Shown here piece after piece: positions 47,865 to 57,125 of a DNA stretch of 64,000 bases. The stretch's first letter is position 1. The number at the start of each line of letters is the position of its first letter. The notes under the pieces are model-generated. The model had not been told where the DNA came from and did no database searches. It saw nothing but the letters and a program-made list of their open reading frames with translations. The DNA is taken from NCBI GenBank assembly GCA_027364575.1, contig DAHXPC010000001.1:144894-208893 (forward strand), given 5' to 3'. The stretch is from a bacterium (lineage in GTDB: Bacteria > Pseudomonadota > Gammaproteobacteria > UBA6186 > Azoamicaceae). A program made the translations under genes and the position numbers.

Positions 47865-48102
47865 TTACATTCTCCTACAATAAAAACATATACATAATTG
47901 ATTTTAGCTTATTTTGCAAGCATTTGCATCAAATTAATCCTGGCGACCCCCTGGTAACCCTTATTTTTAGCGTTTTCACGGTAAGCTGCCAGGACTCATG
48001 AGTCGGAATGCGTCAAATACATAGGGTTAGAGCCTATAATATACCTTATAAAATTTCAAAATTACCTAAAAAACAGATGGCAAGGTAGGTTACTTTCAAT
48101 CT

Positions 48103-49302
48103 TTAGCTTATCGCTTCCCTATTCATGACAAGCTTAACACCTCGACACAATTTAGGCAGACACGTATTTTCCCCTAATCCCCAGCCGCCAATTTTATGTT
48201 TCAATGCGGGAAAATATTCCGAGGCCAATATCCCAAGGGATTGTAGCGCACTGGGTTCCAGTAGACGTTGGGTCCCCTGTCGCACCTGATGATGATCATT
48301 TTCTCTTGCCTTTGCATATCCCTGCAGAAACTGAATGGTGCCAATCTCTTCATCTTTGGCTAAAATATCCACAATTTTTTCTGCCAGTATTGCGGCATCT
48401 CTTAACCCTAGATTAAACCCTTGAGCCGCGATCGGATGCAAATTGTTGGCAGAATTCCCAATCAACACTAAACGATCCGAATATAAAGCATCTGCGACCA
48501 CCGTTCGAAGTGGGTAACAAACGCGCTCACCAACCGACAGTAATGTCCCCAATCTAAACCCAAATATTTCCTGGATTTTTTTTAGAAACGACTCTTTTTC
48601 CAATGAGAGCGAATGGTGTAATTGTGGGTTTGCAACAATCCACACGCATTTCATTCCGCCCATCTGCAAAGGTAACAACGCAAGCGATCCATTTTCAGTA
48701 AACCGCTCGAATGCCACACCTTGGTGCGGTTGTTCAAATTGAACATTTGCGACAATCGCACTCTGTTCATGCTCAGAAACTTTAACCCCTATGCCGGCTT
48801 TTTTTCGAAGACTAGATACTGCCCCCTCTGCTGCCACCAACAATTTTGCAGTGAGATGTTGGCCAGAACTTAACTGCATAGAACATTCATCTTTACTTTG
48901 ACTTAACCCGATTATTTCATCTGGGCAAAAACTCGTTACATTCGGCAACGATGACAGCGTTTCAAGCAACGCATGATTTAAAATATCCGCATCGATAACA
49001 GCCCCCAAGGCTGGCAGCTTAAATTGAGCAGCCGAAATTTCTGTAACCCCAAAATGCTTTTGCTTAGATACATGAACTTTTACAATTGCCGAGGCTTCTT
49101 GCGCTATTTTTGGCCAAACATCAATCATTTCTAAGCATTTAATGCTCGGTGGGGATAATGCCAATGCGCGCGCATTTTTTTTGCCAAGTAGTGCCGGCAG
49201 AAACTTATCGATGATTGCTATTTTTAAATTTTGGTTTTTCAGGCAGCAAGCCAAGCTTGCTCCCACTAACCCTCTGCCGGAAATAATAATATCAAAATTC
49301 AT
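48103..49302 (-). CDS. ubiH: FAD-dependent ubiquinone-ring hydroxylase, copy 2 (UbiH-like)
   Basis: I chose the ATG at 49302, with GGAG six bases upstream. A TTG two codons earlier is unlikely. The 399-residue protein has DIIISGRGLVGASLACCL at the start, where the first Gly of the usual GxGxxG is replaced by Ser-Gly-Arg-Gly; AAEGAVSSLRKKAG; and GNSANNLHPIAAQGFNLGLRDA at the FAD C-terminal motif. It is directly downstream of pepP, the same order as pepP-ubiH in E. coli, which favours UbiH. The exact ring position is not proven. Confidence 0.88.
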   Translation of the reverse strand: MNFDIIISGRGLVGASLACCLKNQNLKIAIIDKFLPALLGKKNARALALSPPSIKCLEMIDVWPKIAQEASAIVKVHVSKQKHFGVTEISAAQFKLPALGAVIDADILNHALLETLSSLPNVTSFCPDEIIGLSQSKDECSMQLSSGQHLTAKLLVAAEGAVSSLRKKAGIGVKVSEHEQSAIVANVQFEQPHQGVAFERFTENGSLALLPLQMGGMKCVWIVANPQLHHSLSLEKESFLKKIQEIFGFRLGTLLSVGERVCYPLRTVVADALYSDRLVLIGNSANNLHPIAAQGFNLGLRDAAILAEKIVDILAKDEEIGTIQFLQGYAKARENDHHQVRQGTQRLLEPSALQSLGILASEYFPALKHKIGGWGLGENTCLPKLCRGVKLVMNREAIS

Positions 49303-49345
49303 GAACAACTCCGTTTACCCCTGGTGCATATGGATTAGGCATTTT

Positions 49346-50674
49346 TTAACCCTTGTTTGCCATCAGCTTTTCAATGTCTTCTATTGTTTTCGGTACAGCG
49401 CTGGTTAATACTTGATATCCCGTTTCTGTCACCAAAATATTATCTTCGATACGTATTCCAATGCCTTGCCAACGTTTATCGACTTTAGCGTGCGCATCAA
49501 TATAAATGCCCGGTTCAACCGTCAATACCATACCCGGCTCTAACACTCTAGACTTACCCTGTATTTTATATTCTCCAGCATCATGCACATCTAAGCCTAA
49601 CCAATGGCCGCTGCCGTGCATATAAAATTGCCTATAGATTCTTTGCTCAATTAAAAGATCCACATTGCCTTCTAATATTCCCAATTCTACTAAGCCCTCA
49701 ACGATAATCCGAACAATGATTTCTTGTAGCTTATCCCAGGGCATGCCTGGGCAAACAGCCTCAATAGCCGACACTTGTGCTTTTAAAACCAATTGATAAA
49801 TTAATTTTTGATCTGCACTAAATCGACCATTCACTGGAAAAGTTCGGGTTATATCTGCGGCATAATATTGATACTCTCCCGCCGCATCTACCAACACCAA
49901 ATCCCCTGATTGTAAAGGCATATTATTATTCACATAATGCAACGTACACGCATTGTTCCCTCCCCCAACGATAGAGGAATACGCCATCGCCCTACACCCT
50001 TTTTGATAACATTGCTGCAACAAAATAGCTTCCAACTCATATTCCATCATTTTGGGCTTACAGGCCTTCATTAACTGAATATGGGCTTCTGCTGAAATGG
50101 TCGCGGCTTGCTGCATCAGCCTAATTTCTGAAGGGCTTTTGATTAAACGCGCCTCTTGGATCAGTGGCAACAGTTCTCGCCATACGCTAGGCGCTTGTTG
50201 TCCAGTTTTTACTTTAGCCCTAACCGCATTAACCCAGCCTAATAAACGTTGATCCCAAGCCGGCGCATGCCCAAGCGAATAAAAAATCTGCTGTTTTCCG
50301 GCTAATAAATCAGGCATTATTGTATCTAATGTGTTTATAGAGTAGGCACTATTTGCGCCCAATATGGCCTTAGCGCCTTCAATTCCTACCCTTTTCCCAA
50401 TCCAACATTCTTTTTCAGGCTCACTTTCTTCACAAAATAAAACATAGAGAAAAGAGGTTGTCTCTTTAATAAGTACCAACAAAGCATTTGGCTCACAAAA
50501 CCCCGTCAGATAATAAAAGTGACTTTCTTGTCTAAAAGGATATTCTGCATCGTTATTTCTATATTTCAAATCCCCTGCTGGCAATAGGGCAATGCTGCCG
50601 ACTGGCATTTTTTCGAGAAGTATCTCTCTTCGCTTGGCAAATTCTTCAGCCGATACCCCTATATTGTCTTGCAT
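49346..50674 (-). CDS. pepP: Xaa-Pro aminopeptidase (aminopeptidase P)
   Basis: PepP removes an N-terminal residue next to proline. I chose the ATG at 50674, with AAGGG upstream; a GTG at 50683 precedes it. The metal-binding set is visible: LVLVDAAGEYQYYAADITRTFP (two Asp), HGSGHWLGLDVHD (His), LTVEPGIYI (Glu) and RIEDNILVT (Glu). The 442-residue length is usual. It lies upstream of ubiH and divergent from zapA. Confidence 0.93.
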   Translation of the reverse strand: MQDNIGVSAEEFAKRREILLEKMPVGSIALLPAGDLKYRNNDAEYPFRQESHFYYLTGFCEPNALLVLIKETTSFLYVLFCEESEPEKECWIGKRVGIEGAKAILGANSAYSINTLDTIMPDLLAGKQQIFYSLGHAPAWDQRLLGWVNAVRAKVKTGQQAPSVWRELLPLIQEARLIKSPSEIRLMQQAATISAEAHIQLMKACKPKMMEYELEAILLQQCYQKGCRAMAYSSIVGGGNNACTLHYVNNNMPLQSGDLVLVDAAGEYQYYAADITRTFPVNGRFSADQKLIYQLVLKAQVSAIEAVCPGMPWDKLQEIIVRIIVEGLVELGILEGNVDLLIEQRIYRQFYMHGSGHWLGLDVHDAGEYKIQGKSRVLEPGMVLTVEPGIYIDAHAKVDKRWQGIGIRIEDNILVTETGYQVLTSAVPKTIEDIEKLMANKG

Positions 50675-50810
50675 ACTTAACACCCTTTTAAAGAAATTAA
50701 ACTTACTTTTTGTTTACGATTCCAACCTTTCAGTGGATTATCTAATTGACCCGTCTTCAAAGTCACTCTATTCTTATAAAAAGCATAGTCTTTAGTGAGA
50801 AAAAATAATC

Positions 50811-51101
50811 GTGAGCAACTTTAAAACCGTCGACCTTAAAATCTTAAATAAAGAGTTTCAAGTCAATTGTCCTAACGACACTGAAAGCCAATTATATGCT
50901 GCAGCCGATCATTTAGATCAAAAAATGCGTGAAATTCGTAGCAACGGTCGGGTTATAGGGCTTGAGCGCATTGCGATTATGGCTGCTTTAAATATCAGCC
51001 ATGAGTTGTTAATCGTTAAACAACAAAAAGAAGCCTATCTCCAATCGATGGTTGAACAAATTGAACGCTTGCAAAATAAAATAGATGAGGCTCTAATATA
51101 A
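50811..51101 (+). CDS. zapA: Cell division protein ZapA
   Basis: ZapA bundles FtsZ filaments at the division ring. The start is GTG. The 96-residue sequence reads KTVDLKILNKEFQVNCPNDTE, then LYAAADHLDQKMREIRSNGRVIG, then the ERIAIMAALNISHELL helix and a coiled-coil end. It is the first gene of the conserved zapA - 6S RNA - fau order. Confidence 0.9.
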   Translation: MSNFKTVDLKILNKEFQVNCPNDTESQLYAAADHLDQKMREIRSNGRVIGLERIAIMAALNISHELLIVKQQKEAYLQSMVEQIERLQNKIDEALI

Positions 51102-51149
51102 GGATGCTCTTAAGAAGCGATATCTTAATGGGCTACCATTTATATGGCG

Positions 51150-51332
51150 CTTTTCTCGGGTGTTCGTCAGTATAACCTTACATCTTGAGCCGATAATTAA
51201 ACAATCGGGGGCTTTTTTGGATGCCACTGTTGTGTTTTGTCTACCTTTGGGTAGAACGCCTGATGTGGCACATTGGTCCCCACTTGAGCTCTAGGGTTCA
51301 AGGGGAAAGTTGTGCAACGGCACTTTTGATAG
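51150..51332 (+). ncRNA. ssrS: 6S RNA
   Basis: 6S RNA binds and restrains the sigma-70 RNA polymerase in stationary phase. The gap between zapA and the 5-formyl-THF cyclo-ligase is where this gene lies in gammaproteobacteria. The 5' half reads CTTGAGCCGATAATT, matching the conserved CCTGAGCCGATATT block. The 3' half reads CACTTGAGCTCTAGGGTTCA, matching CACCTTGAACCAAGGGTTCAAGG. A perfect internal hairpin (TCTACC-TTTG-GGTAGA, 51238-51253) lies in the right place. Ends are approximate. The gene is about 180 bases, the usual size. A possible -10 lies near 51135-51145. Confidence 0.87.
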
Positions 51333-51347
51333 CGCCACCCTAACTAT

Positions 51348-51965
51348 ATGGAACCGATATCCCGTATTAAACGTAATTTAAGGCTTTCTCTTCGAAAACA
51401 AAGAAGAGAACTGTCTATTTCAAAAAAAATAAAGAAAGCTATAGAACTAATGAATGTGATTATTGAGCTTCCGGAATTTATACACAGCCAACATATCGCG
51501 GCTTACTGGGCGCACGATGGAGAAATCGATCCACTACCTTTATTAGATAAAGCCCTTTCGCTGGGGAAAATTTGTTATCTACCCGTTATACATCCCAATG
51601 ATCCCCTTATTTTAGGATTTGTGAAATACTGCCCTGGTGATTACTTGATTCCTAATCGTTATGGGATCTTGGAACCGAAATTTAATCTCTCCGATGTTAT
51701 ATTGTCTCAAAATTTAGATCTGTTACTACTGCCGGTTGTTGCCTTTGATAAAGCAGGACGCAGATTGGGAATGGGAGGCGGGCATTATGATCGTACCTTA
51801 TCTTATTTTCAGCATACAATAAAACCCATAAAGCCACATTTATTGGGCATTGCCTATGAACTGCAATATAGTCTTAGCATTCCTTCTGAACCATGGGATA
51901 TCCCGCTGAAGGGTATAGTTACTGAAAAACGCTATATTGTGGCAAATAAAATCAGAACTACTTAA
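51348..51965 (+). CDS. fau: 5-formyltetrahydrofolate cyclo-ligase
   Basis: This enzyme converts 5-formyl-THF to methenyl-THF with ATP. The segments AAYWAHDGEIDPLPLLDKAL, then LDLLLLPVVAFDKAGRRLGMGGGHYDRTL are the family signatures. The 205-residue length is normal. The gene follows 6S RNA closely, so the two are probably processed from one transcript, as in E. coli (where it is called ygfA). Confidence 0.92.
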   Translation: MEPISRIKRNLRLSLRKQRRELSISKKIKKAIELMNVIIELPEFIHSQHIAAYWAHDGEIDPLPLLDKALSLGKICYLPVIHPNDPLILGFVKYCPGDYLIPNRYGILEPKFNLSDVILSQNLDLLLLPVVAFDKAGRRLGMGGGHYDRTLSYFQHTIKPIKPHLLGIAYELQYSLSIPSEPWDIPLKGIVTEKRYIVANKIRTT

Positions 51966-52080
51966 AGCGTAATACTGTAAAACAAAAATGATGCCGCGAA
52001 TAAGATTGCGACTGAAACGTGTAGACACATTAGGATTAAAAAGAAAGCTAACCAACCAGCGGTGCAAGACTAATTAAAAA

Positions 52081-52227
52081 TCACCCGGCAATCGCTCTTG
52101 CTTTATGGAAGGTGTGTGCATGCGCATCAAGCCCTTTTAAAAGCTTTTCTCCATACGTCGTTATGACAACCGCTAATCCTAATAGCACTGTCAAAACAAC
52201 AAGTAAATCTGGTTTTTGGCGCCCCAC
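52081..52227 (-). CDS. Possible small single-helix membrane protein, 48 residues
   Basis: A GTG at 52227 opens a frame of 48 codons, with AGGAG ten bases upstream. The protein has one membrane helix (LLVVLTVLLGLAVVITTYG) and a basic N-terminus (GRQKPD). No match is recognised, and the GTG start and slightly long spacing leave doubt. It lies in the 374-base gap between fau and the EVE gene, on the opposite strand. The rest of that gap shows nothing else convincing. Confidence 0.4.
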   Translation of the reverse strand: MGRQKPDLLVVLTVLLGLAVVITTYGEKLLKGLDAHAHTFHKARAIAG

Positions 52228-52339
52228 TGCTTTCTATCTCCTGAAAAACTGTTATGAATTCTAAACCATTCACAACTGGCTAAGCAAGGGAGTAATCGGT
52301 ACAATTAAGCATTTATCTTTACTTTTTCTGGAATGAACT

Positions 52340-52813
52340 GTGAATTATTGGTTAATGAAATCTGAACCCACTACTTTTAGTATAGATCATCTCATCCACC
52401 TGCCCAACAGCACAGATCATTGGGAAGGGGTGCGTAACTATCAAGCACGAAATTTCATGCGAGATAACATGCGCATCGGCGATCAAGCCTTTTTTTATCA
52501 TTCCAATTGTGAAGTTCCGGGTATCGTTGGGATCATGGACATTGTGCAAGAAAGTTATCCAGACTTTACGGCTTTTGATCCTTTATCTAACTATTATGAT
52601 CCCAAAAGTACCCCTGAAAATCCCAGGTGGTTTATGGTGAGCGTACACGCCCTGCAAAAGTTTGACAAAACCCTTTCTTTGTCAGAATTAAAAACCTACC
52701 CTCAACTTCACGAAATGGTTCTCTTGAGGCCTGGTAACCGATTATCGGTTACACCCGTCAGCAAAAAAGAATGGCAATTTATTTTAGCCCTGAATACAGG
52801 ATCGCAGTCATGA
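52340..52813 (+). CDS. EVE domain-containing protein
   Basis: EVE domains belong to the PUA-like superfamily and bind modified bases. The start is GTG. The 157-residue protein begins NYWLMKSEPTTFSIDHL, then DHWEGVRNYQARNFMRDNMRIGDQAFFYHSN, then PRWFMVSVHALQKF, the hallmark of this family in proteobacteria. The stop overlaps the start of rpiA (ATGATGA), so the two are coupled. Confidence 0.9.
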   Translation: MNYWLMKSEPTTFSIDHLIHLPNSTDHWEGVRNYQARNFMRDNMRIGDQAFFYHSNCEVPGIVGIMDIVQESYPDFTAFDPLSNYYDPKSTPENPRWFMVSVHALQKFDKTLSLSELKTYPQLHEMVLLRPGNRLSVTPVSKKEWQFILALNTGSQS

Positions 52814-53478
52814 TGACCATTGAAGAACAAAAAATGAAAGTCGCAAACGCTGCACTCAAATACACAGGAGATCATCGTATTATCGGTGTGGGAACAGGAA
52901 GCACCGTCAATTATTTTATTGACGCTCTCGCGACAATTAACCATCATTTAGAAGGGGCCGTTGCAAGCTCTATTGCAACGGCAGAGCGATTAAAATGCAT
53001 CGGGATCCCGCTGATTGAATTAAATGACGTCAATGAGCTTTCACTGTATATAGACGGTGCAGATGCTTATAATCCACATTGTCAATTAGTGAAAGGCGGT
53101 GGTGGCGCAATGACACGGGAAAAAATACTCGCCTATGCCTCTCGGCAGTTTATTTGTATCGTGGATAAGTCAAAAGAAACGCGTGTTTTTGGCGAATTCC
53201 CAATTCCCGTAGAGGTGATCCCAATGGCACGAAGCTTTGTGGCTCGAGAGATTGTCAAATTGGGAGGAAGTCCCGCTTACCGACAAAACTTTGTCACCGA
53301 TAATGGCAATATTATTTTAGATATTCACGATTGGGTGGTTGCAGAGCCCATCAAATTAGAACGGGCTTTAAATAACATTCCAGGGGTAGTTGGCAATGGT
53401 TTTTTTGCAGAAAAGCCCGCCAATTTAATACTGATTAGCGAGCAGGAAGAAATCCATATTTTAAAAGCAAGATTTTGA
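52810..53478 (+). CDS. rpiA: Ribose-5-phosphate isomerase A
   Basis: RpiA interconverts ribose-5-phosphate and ribulose-5-phosphate. I chose the ATG at 52810, with AGGA nine bases upstream. The open frame from 52771 would add 13 residues that read through the EVE gene. Motifs: IGVGTGSTVNYFIDAL, SLYIDGADAYNPHC, and KGGGGAMTREKILAYAS. The 222-residue length is normal. It is coupled to the EVE gene. Confidence 0.93.
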   Translation: MMTIEEQKMKVANAALKYTGDHRIIGVGTGSTVNYFIDALATINHHLEGAVASSIATAERLKCIGIPLIELNDVNELSLYIDGADAYNPHCQLVKGGGGAMTREKILAYASRQFICIVDKSKETRVFGEFPIPVEVIPMARSFVAREIVKLGGSPAYRQNFVTDNGNIILDIHDWVVAEPIKLERALNNIPGVVGNGFFAEKPANLILISEQEEIHILKARF

Positions 53479-53618
53479 TCTGTGTTATTCAATCCTTTAA
53501 TTTCAAAAAAGTAAGTCGTCTTAATTCTGAGACAAAAATACGCTAGTATCATCATTTGTTTCATGTTAGGCTTTTATTAGAACTATTAACTTAATTGCCT
53601 AACATGGAGTGACCGCTT

Positions 53619-54719
53619 ATGTTTAGAAAAATTGGCAAAGAAATCAATAGAGCTGCGCACAATGTGGAAAAAAATGTTATTAGGCCTGCTGCCCAAGCAG
53701 TAGAAAAGGCTATTGTAAAAGGAAAGCTGGATGAAGATAGAGATCTCGCCAGAGATGCGTTAACAATCTCAGAAGCGCACTTGAGTGAAATAACCGCTCT
53801 TACAACTGCTGCACAAACAAAAGTGACGGCAATCACAGACCTTTTTAATCAGGCAGAATCAAACATAACCGTAGAACTCGCCGTGCAAAAATTAATGGAA
53901 GCAAAAATACAATTAGATGCCGCCAATACATTATTAGAAACTTTAATGACCAAACAAAAAATCGTTATTGAACAAGAAGCACTCGCACGGCTTAATAAGG
54001 ATTTGATTATCGATATCCCAGATCAAATAAAAGAGTATGATAAAGTTGCTAAAGGCATTCAAGCTCGGAAAGACGCCGAGAATGCTGCTAGTCTAGCGGG
54101 GACAACGCTTGATTCCGCACGTGTTCTTATTCCTCAATTTGAGGCGGCAATCTCTGCAGTAAATACGTTATTGGAAGAATCCTTAGCGCTACAAACAAGA
54201 TTTGAAGCAGAAGCATTGCAGCAACCCCAATTAGCACCGGCCGTAGCACCTGAACAAAAAGAACAAGCTGAAGAACAAGCGCTTTCTCTAGAGCAAAGAG
54301 TTGTCAATAAAGTAAAAGCATTGCAAGACGGAAACCCACTGTCTGCAGAAGCTTCAAACTTAGAACGCATCGAGTCTACAATTAAACGCAGTTTAGATGC
54401 CATTGCAGAAATAGACCAGGCTCAATTTTTCAAACCTTTCAGTGAACAAGAGGGCTTCATTTTCAGAATATTAGAACAAATGATTGGATGTCATGAGTGT
54501 CCTGGTGAAAAAACCGCTCGCGACATGGCAATAGCCACACAAATAAGACTACGTCATAACACAATGGCACAGGGAAAAGCCGAATTACCCGGTACTGCTG
54601 TTCCCATGCTAAATCTGCATAATCTACACGCGCAACAACAAGCATCATTAGTGCTGGCAGATGTTAATGATAATCTTGCTCCATGCCAAGATGCTGAAGG
54701 CAGTAGTCTAAAGCCGTAA
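53619..54719 (+). CDS. Helical coiled-coil orphan protein
   Basis: The 366-residue protein is predicted to be almost all helix, with long Ala/Glu/Leu/Gln-rich runs (residues ~20-240) typical of coiled coils, then a mixed C-terminal region with CHECPGEKTARD and a Leu-His rich stretch. There is no signal peptide or membrane helix. It is rich in polar residues like many Legionellales effector-type proteins. It is flanked by rpiA and its own strong terminator, so it is a single-gene unit. Function unknown. Confidence 0.65.
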   Translation: MFRKIGKEINRAAHNVEKNVIRPAAQAVEKAIVKGKLDEDRDLARDALTISEAHLSEITALTTAAQTKVTAITDLFNQAESNITVELAVQKLMEAKIQLDAANTLLETLMTKQKIVIEQEALARLNKDLIIDIPDQIKEYDKVAKGIQARKDAENAASLAGTTLDSARVLIPQFEAAISAVNTLLEESLALQTRFEAEALQQPQLAPAVAPEQKEQAEEQALSLEQRVVNKVKALQDGNPLSAEASNLERIESTIKRSLDAIAEIDQAQFFKPFSEQEGFIFRILEQMIGCHECPGEKTARDMAIATQIRLRHNTMAQGKAELPGTAVPMLNLHNLHAQQQASLVLADVNDNLAPCQDAEGSSLKP

Positions 54720-54728
54720 GAAAGAGGT

Positions 54729-54761
54729 AAAGGGCGCGCTCATCAAGGCTGTGCGCCCTTT
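54729..54761 (+). terminator. Terminator of the coiled-coil gene
   Basis: AAAGGGCGC (54729-54737) pairs with GCGCCCTTT (54753-54761), nine base pairs, followed by ATCATTTAC. It lies ten bases after the stop codon and also ends the convergent GyrI-like gene, since the A-run on the other side can serve as a T-run. Confidence 0.65.
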
Positions 54762-54785
54762 ATCATTTACAGCCTGTTTCCCTAA

Positions 54786-55280
54786 TTAGATCTTCTCTAT
54801 GCCAATATAGACATCCACAATTGCATTCTTATAATCGGATGCCCGTTCATCATAAATTTCAAAATCTGCTTTATAGCCTCTTATTCCCCCTAAAACCTGC
54901 GGCGTCATTGACCAAATTTTTTGCCAAGTTTTAATGACAATGTCTGGAAGTGGCCCCGATTCAGAGGTAATTTTGGTATAGGTTTGCGATGGAATAATAA
55001 GACTGTTAAATTCTGCGGGTACGCTCTCAAAGGAATTCACTTCTTCGCCAATCAAACAGGTGTAATCCCCAGTAAAATCACTTTCATATTCCGTATAAAT
55101 AATGAAAGTCCTGCCGGGTTTTTTCCGATTTGGAATTTTATCCGACAAGTTTTGACTAAAATAGTGTTGCACAAGAGAACCAATTTTGGCAGTAGAGGGA
55201 TCCCTTTCATTGACATTATGGGTCCGAGTGGCTATGCCGATCACTTGAATTTCTGGCTGCGTCATAATGATTGTTTGCAT
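54786..55280 (-). CDS. GyrI-like / AraC-type effector-binding domain protein
   Basis: The 164-residue protein has the SHS2-type GyrI-like fold pattern: PEIQVIGIATRTHN at the start, YTEYESDFTGDYTCLIGEEV in the middle, and SQTYTKITSESGPLPD then VLGGIRGYKADFEIYDERA at the end. Such proteins bind small molecules and can protect gyrase or act as stand-alone ligand sensors. AGGA lies nine bases before the ATG. It follows yhhQ by 18 bases and may be co-transcribed with it. Confidence 0.8.
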   Translation of the reverse strand: MQTIIMTQPEIQVIGIATRTHNVNERDPSTAKIGSLVQHYFSQNLSDKIPNRKKPGRTFIIYTEYESDFTGDYTCLIGEEVNSFESVPAEFNSLIIPSQTYTKITSESGPLPDIVIKTWQKIWSMTPQVLGGIRGYKADFEIYDERASDYKNAIVDVYIGIEKI

Positions 55281-55298
55281 GATATAAAATCCTAATGT

Positions 55299-56009
55299 TT
55301 ATTTAGAAATAGCAAAAGGACTAAAATTTGTGCCTTGATCGTATACATCAAGATTTTCTTTCTTTTTTAGAAATGTTACCAATTGATTGGCCAATGGCAT
55401 TGCACAAAAAGCATAGGCAACTTTGAAAGAATAATAAAAAAGAGCTAATCGCAACAAAACTTCATTTGGCATCGTGCCATAAAAAGCCAATGGAATAAAA
55501 AGACTGGTTTCAATGCCTTCACCGATCCAACTCCCGCACAATGCTCTTGCCCAAAAAAAACGCCCCCGCGTTTTAATTTTAAGTTTGGCAACAATGTAGG
55601 TATTGACAAATTCACCTACAAAATAGGTAAAAACAGAAATGGCCATTAAACGACTGGAGCTGCCTAAAATTTTGGCATAGGCTTCGCTATGCTCCCACGT
55701 TTCTAATGCCGGCAAGCTAATGGCAAGCCGACACATAAGGGCCATAAATAAATTACACAGCATGCCCGTCCAAATAACGCGCCTCGACTGGGAAAACCCA
55801 TACACTTCTGTTAATACATCTCCCAATAAATAGGTAATTGGAAATAACAAAAGGCCTGCCGGTAAAATCACCGTGCCAAACAATAGGGGTTTTTCCCCTA
55901 TGACATTTGCGGTTAATAAAAGCCCCACAAAGATCATGGCAATTTGAGAATAATATTTAAAGTGTACAGTGGGGCCTGTTGCCTTTATTAAGGGTTGCGA
56001 ACCGTCCAT
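55299..56009 (-). CDS. yhhQ: Queuosine precursor transporter YhhQ
   Basis: YhhQ imports preQ0/preQ1 for tRNA queuosine. The 236-residue protein has about six membrane helices and the signatures FPITYLLGDVLTEVYGFSQSRRVIW, then FVNTYIVAKLKIKTRGRFFW, then RALCGSWIGEGIETSLFIPLAF. It is upstream of the GyrI-like gene. Importing the precursor suggests that the pathway may be incomplete in this organism; the other queuosine genes are outside the window. Confidence 0.88.
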   Translation of the reverse strand: MDGSQPLIKATGPTVHFKYYSQIAMIFVGLLLTANVIGEKPLLFGTVILPAGLLLFPITYLLGDVLTEVYGFSQSRRVIWTGMLCNLFMALMCRLAISLPALETWEHSEAYAKILGSSSRLMAISVFTYFVGEFVNTYIVAKLKIKTRGRFFWARALCGSWIGEGIETSLFIPLAFYGTMPNEVLLRLALFYYSFKVAYAFCAMPLANQLVTFLKKKENLDVYDQGTNFSPFAISK

Positions 56010-56042
56010 ACTATTCTCCTAAGGTTATATTGTATAAAACAA

Positions 56043-57110
56043 TTATGATAAGACTCGTGGGTCTAATTCGCCCTTAAGATACCGCTCACTCATTTTTTCG
56101 GTATCTAAGGGTTTGATCTTAGAAGCCCAGCCTGCTGTACCAAAAGCCTCAAACCGCAGTTTACAAATTTCACTCATGGCTTTTATGGCAACACTGTTAT
56201 ATTTGCGCGGATCAAATTCTGCCTTATTTTGGCCAAGGTATTTGCGTATTGCACCGGTTGCCGCCAAGCGCAGATCGGTATCAATATTAATTTTTCGGAC
56301 GCCATGTTTGATCCCTTCTTGGATTTCAGAAATGGGAACGCCATAGGTTTCTTTAATATCACCGCCAAATTCATTAATAATGGCTAATAAATCCGCAGGA
56401 ACCGAAGATGAACCATGCATGACTAAATGGGTATCTGGAATACGCTTATGAATTTCTTTCACCCGCGCCATGGCCAATACCTCACCCGTGGGCGGACGTG
56501 TAAATTTATAGGCGCCGTGACTGGTTCCAATTGCAATGGCTAGCGCATCGACTTTGGTTGCCTGTACAAATCTTGCCGCTTCCATGGGATCGGTTAATAA
56601 CATATCTTTGGTTAATTTTCCTTCCGCACCCGATCCATCTTCATCTGCGGCCATCCCCGTTTCCAGCGATCCTAAACAGCCTAATTCACCTTCTACAGAA
56701 ACCCCACAAGCATGCGCCATATTAACGGCTTCCAATGTTTTCTCTACATTATATTGATAATCAGCCGGCGTTTTCATATCTTCTTTTAATGAACCATCCA
56801 TCATAACGGAGGTAAAGCCCAGTTGGATAGATCGTTGGCAAACCGCTGGAGAAGCACCATGATCTTGATGCATACAAACAGGAATATGGGAAAACTCTTC
56901 GACTGCTGCTTGAATTAAATGCTTTAAAAAATAAGATCCTGCATATTGGCGGGCCCCAGCAGATGCCTGTAAGATCACAGGACTTGAGGTTAAAGACGCA
57001 GCCATCATAATGGCTCGAATTTGTTCTAAATTATTGACGTTAAATGCTGGAACACCATAAGCATGTTCAGCTGCATGATCTAATAATTGACGTAAAGTAA
57101 TTAAGGCCAT
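56043..57110 (-). CDS. fba: Class II fructose-bisphosphate aldolase
   Basis: This metal-dependent aldolase splits fructose-1,6-bisphosphate to dihydroxyacetone phosphate and glyceraldehyde-3-phosphate, and runs in reverse for gluconeogenesis. It has the zinc site [31 protein letters not shown] and [10 protein letters not shown], and [15 protein letters not shown]. The 355-residue length is that of the 'Calvin cycle subtype'. AGGAG precedes the ATG by seven bases. It follows pyk by 15 bases. Confidence 0.95.
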   Translation of the reverse strand: MALITLRQLLDHAAEHAYGVPAFNVNNLEQIRAIMMAASLTSSPVILQASAGARQYAGSYFLKHLIQAAVEEFSHIPVCMHQDHGASPAVCQRSIQLGFTSVMMDGSLKEDMKTPADYQYNVEKTLEAVNMAHACGVSVEGELGCLGSLETGMAADEDGSGAEGKLTKDMLLTDPMEAARFVQATKVDALAIAIGTSHGAYKFTRPPTGEVLAMARVKEIHKRIPDTHLVMHGSSSVPADLLAIINEFGGDIKETYGVPISEIQEGIKHGVRKINIDTDLRLAATGAIRKYLGQNKAEFDPRKYNSVAIKAMSEICKLRFEAFGTAGWASKIKPLDTEKMSERYLKGELDPRVLS

Positions 57111-57125
57111 TTTATTTCTCCTGTT

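Noticed and set aside
47938..47994. Inverted repeat TCCTGGC / GCCAGGA upstream of the HU-like gene
   Set aside because: Only seven bases at a 43-base distance; chance is likely in a gap of this size.
51966..52067. Hydrophobic reading frame (FFLILM..., 22-35 residues) after fau
   Set aside because: No start codon with a ribosome site, and it overlaps the shadow of fau; composition alone is not enough.
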